A DNA stretch of 7,242 nt from Blastocatellia bacterium. Lineage in GTDB: Bacteria > Acidobacteriota > Blastocatellia > UBA7656. The stretch spans positions 1 through 7,242 of the forward strand of contig JAKEHD010000354.1 in NCBI GenBank assembly GCA_022615215.1, in the 5' to 3' direction. Below, piece by piece: positions 5,359 to 7,242 of this stretch (positions are counted from its first letter, which is position 1; each line of letters opens with the position of its first letter). Under the pieces are notes generated by a model. It saw only the letters and a list, made by a program, of their open reading frames with translations. It was not told the DNA's origin and made no database searches. A program made the translations under genes and the position numbers.

Positions 5359-7104
5359 AGCTATCAGGCTGTAATTCCCGATTGCGGATCGCGTCTCTGT
5401 GTATATGCCGTAATCGCGGAACTCCGTGAAGCTTACCGAAGGGTGTACGCGGTTGAGCGCGGCGCGGAAGCGGTCCTGTTCCAATAATTCGCGCGAACCG
5501 TCGCTTGCGCGAGTGAGGCGCGACAGGGCAAGCATCATCTCGCCTACCTCTTTCACCTCCGGGCGATAAGAGATTATTGAAGCCGCGGCCGGGCGCTCCC
5601 GGAAGACCTGCGTAAATCGTTCGTCATCGGCTATGGCCTTTCCGCTCGACTCGGCGTCTGCGATCTTTACAATCTGATCGCGCGTGGCCAAAACGAGATA
5701 ATTATCAATGAATGCTGCCGCCCGTCCGTCTTCATTCGAAGAGAGAATTATCTCGGTCGCATTATGTTGAGCGAGTGAAATCGTCGCTCCCTCCTGTTTC
5801 AGGTATTGCTCGACGGCGGGCAAAATCCCCGCGCGGTCTTTCACCCGGACGAGCATGGCCATCGGTCCCCCTTCGACAAATCGGATGAGCGTCACTTCGT
5901 CGCCTACGGCTTTGTTCGCGGGGTCCGAGGGGGCGAGGCCGAGTTGCTTTTGAAAATTCAGGACGAACTCTCTCAGTGCAACCCCCGCCACAATATCCAC
6001 GCGCGGCGAAAGCTGTTTGAGAACGCGCTCAGGCAGATCGGCAGGCTCAGGCACACTGAGCAGGGTGAAATCTTCTATCGCCATTGGAACAAGCTTGAGC
6101 GATTCGGAGCTTGCCGACGGCGCAGGCTTCATAGGCTCGACCAGCGCCCCGGCTACATCCGGCTGCAAGACGGTCAGGTACTTTTCCATTACGCCGCCCG
6201 CGTCGAACTCCGAACTATAGAGGAATCCGGCTGCGGCCTGTTTCGACAGATGGCCGAAGAGATTGGCGGTCGCGCTTATGCTATCAGGGTCGTTGGTGAG
6301 ACGGCTGGCGACGATGGCCGGTCCCACACGGCTGAGGGTTTCGATTCCGGCCTGAGTCACGAACGCGAAAAGGGGCGATTGGTCGCCGGAGACTTGCGGG
6401 CGATGCTTTTGGAGCGTGGCATTTTCGGCCAGCGTCGCCGTGCGATGATTGATGGCATCGAGGCAGGATTTTATCGCTTCCGTGTGATTGCTGATTAAGA
6501 CGACGCTGCCTGCGGCTGCGGCCACCATCTGGCGCTCAGGCTGCGGGCCGCGAAATATCAGCAACTCTGTGCCGAGATAATTTTCGGTCTCTTGCCGTGT
6601 AGCTTCGCCGTAGATTCGTTGAGCCAGAATCAGCGCGCGCGCGCGGACGAGTCTCGCGGCGCTTTCGGGCGCGGAATGGGTTTCGACCACGAGCGCGAAT
6701 CGCAAACGGAAATGCAGATAAGTGGTTTCATCGGTCTCGCCGGTTTCGGTCTCTATGCCTGTGAGTGCGAAGGCGTATTGAGCGCGGCCCGCCACGACCG
6801 CCTCTTCGGGACCGAGTCCCGTCCGCCCTATGAGGTCCAGCCCCGCGCCTATCTGTCGAAGCTGGCTCGATAACCCTAACAGGGGCGCAAGCTCGCTCCA
6901 TGCGTTCGTGCCCGTGATGCCATCGACCACGTCCGTGAGATTGGCGACCTCTATGAAGGCGAGCGCCGAGCCGGGAATATATTTTTCCATCTGCACGCGC
7001 GGCGGGCGGCGCATCATGAAATAAGCGCCAGCCGCGAGGGCCACAACAAGGCCGGCGCACGCGATGATCACAGGTTTTCGAGTCAAAAGATTGCTGAATT
7101 TCAT
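5332..7104 (-). CDS. DUF3352-like membrane-anchored protein
   Basis: This 590-residue protein has a basic N-terminus, one hydrophobic segment at about 11-31, then a basic MRRPPR stretch and a large soluble region. Right after the anchor comes YIPGSALAFIEVANLTDVVD (42-61) followed by a TNAWSELAPL block. This is the arrangement seen at the start of DUF3352-type proteins, where a proline-rich turn leads into a strand naming the protein as a possible substrate or lipid-binding fold. Related strand-helix units recur later (AIEDFTLLSVPEPADLPERV; FIDNYLVLATRDQIVKIADA), suggesting an internally repeated domain. No catalytic motif is visible. It is probably exported and tethered to the outer face of the inner membrane, with unknown role. 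The ATG at 7104 lacks a good ribosome binding site but gives the only sensible anchor. It ends 105 bases from the insert, convergent with it. Confidence 0.68.
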   Translation of the reverse strand: MKFSNLLTRKPVIIACAGLVVALAAGAYFMMRRPPRVQMEKYIPGSALAFIEVANLTDVVDGITGTNAWSELAPLLGLSSQLRQIGAGLDLIGRTGLGPEEAVVAGRAQYAFALTGIETETGETDETTYLHFRLRFALVVETHSAPESAARLVRARALILAQRIYGEATRQETENYLGTELLIFRGPQPERQMVAAAAGSVVLISNHTEAIKSCLDAINHRTATLAENATLQKHRPQVSGDQSPLFAFVTQAGIETLSRVGPAIVASRLTNDPDSISATANLFGHLSKQAAAGFLYSSEFDAGGVMEKYLTVLQPDVAGALVEPMKPAPSASSESLKLVPMAIEDFTLLSVPEPADLPERVLKQLSPRVDIVAGVALREFVLNFQKQLGLAPSDPANKAVGDEVTLIRFVEGGPMAMLVRVKDRAGILPAVEQYLKQEGATISLAQHNATEIILSSNEDGRAAAFIDNYLVLATRDQIVKIADAESSGKAIADDERFTQVFRERPAAASIISYRPEVKEVGEMMLALSRLTRASDGSRELLEQDRFRAALNRVHPSVSFTEFRDYGIYTETRSAIGNYSLIASFIAGEEE

Positions 7105-7127
7105 TCGTATAGAATCGTATCACAACC

Positions 7128-7176
7128 GCAGGGAAGCAGGGGAGCGGGGGAGCAGGGGAGCAGAGGGGCAGGGGAG
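7128..7176 (+). repeat. 8-bp G-rich tandem repeat with G-quadruplex potential
   Basis: Four consecutive copies of GCAGGGGA or one-base variants occupy 7128-7135, 7136-7143, 7144-7151 and 7152-7159, and further G-rich sequence runs to 7176. Five runs of four or more G (7139-7142, 7146-7150, 7155-7158, 7165-7168, 7171-7174) are joined by loops of 2 to 6 bases, which satisfies the usual G-quadruplex pattern. It lies 24-72 bases upstream of the DUF3352-like start codon, with the G-rich strand being the template strand for that gene. Confidence 0.75.
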
Positions 7177-7238
7177 CTAATCCTATTCACCTGCTTGTTT
7201 GCACCCAATCATCTAATCACCCCTGCCCCCCCGCTCCC
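7140..7238. repeat. Imperfect 19-bp inverted repeat element
   Basis: The 19 bases at 7140-7158 are the reverse complement of 7220-7238 except at one position (7151 against 7227). The arms enclose 61 bases of mixed composition with no reading frame. The arrangement resembles a small non-autonomous or REP-like intergenic palindrome; the second arm reaches almost to the window end, so the true element may be longer. No transposase or target-site duplication is visible. Confidence 0.55.
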
Positions 7239-7242
7239 TAGC

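Noticed and set aside
5806..6498. Plus-strand open frame antisense to the DUF3352-like gene
   Set aside because: Product rich in Arg, Gly and His without recognisable structure; the minus-strand frame has an anchor and domain-like strands.
1..7242. CRISPR array, insertion sequence or integrase gene that could explain the insert
   Set aside because: No spaced direct repeats of suitable length, no transposase or recombinase frame, and no terminal inverted repeats around 3204-5331 were seen.

Overview
The window looks like a chromosomal segment of a moderately GC-rich Gram-negative-type bacterium that carries a small two-gene insert of foreign composition. The host genes have about 60% G+C (36 of 60 bases in 2581-2640), while the insert is visibly AT-richer (25 of 60 bases in 3361-3420). 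No rRNA or other taxonomic marker is present. The combination of a membrane-anchored Reg_prop-type beta-propeller protein, a DUF3352-like anchored protein and a long PgsA suggests Acidobacteriota (Blastocatellia-like), but this is only an inference.

Layout: 1-109 is non-coding with two small tandem repeats. 110-2176 (minus) encodes a 688-residue membrane-anchored beta-propeller protein. It is divergent from pgsA (2424-3203, plus), the phosphatidylglycerophosphate synthase gene. A near-consensus sigma70-type promoter (TTGACA, 17 bp, TATAGT) lies in the shared intergenic region and points at pgsA.

The insert follows. An extended -10 promoter (3271-3279) with a small dyad at the expected transcript start precedes 3323-4456, a TcmP-like protein (three-Cys-motif partner; methyltransferase-like fold plus a C-terminal winged-helix-like region). 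Eight bases later comes 4465-5226, a phage Gp37/Gp68-family (DUF5131) three-cysteine protein with a radical-SAM-like CX6CX2C cluster. The two families are recognised genomic partners, but I know of no established biochemical function for the pair. It is the best candidate here for an uncharacterised system, possibly nucleic-acid modification or phage defence. A 38-codon reading frame right behind it (5242-5358) starts like a third gene of the operon and then runs into host sequence, so it may be a truncated remnant marking the right edge of the insert.

5332-7104 (minus) encodes a DUF3352-like membrane-anchored protein convergent with the insert. Upstream of it, 7128-7238 holds an 8-bp G-rich tandem repeat with five runs of four or more G, and an imperfect 19-bp inverted repeat. 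This is an intergenic repeat element with G-quadruplex potential.

In the cell, PgsA makes the phosphatidylglycerol precursor in the inner membrane, and the two flanking anchored proteins probably face the periplasm. The insert has its own promoter and appears functionally independent of its neighbours.
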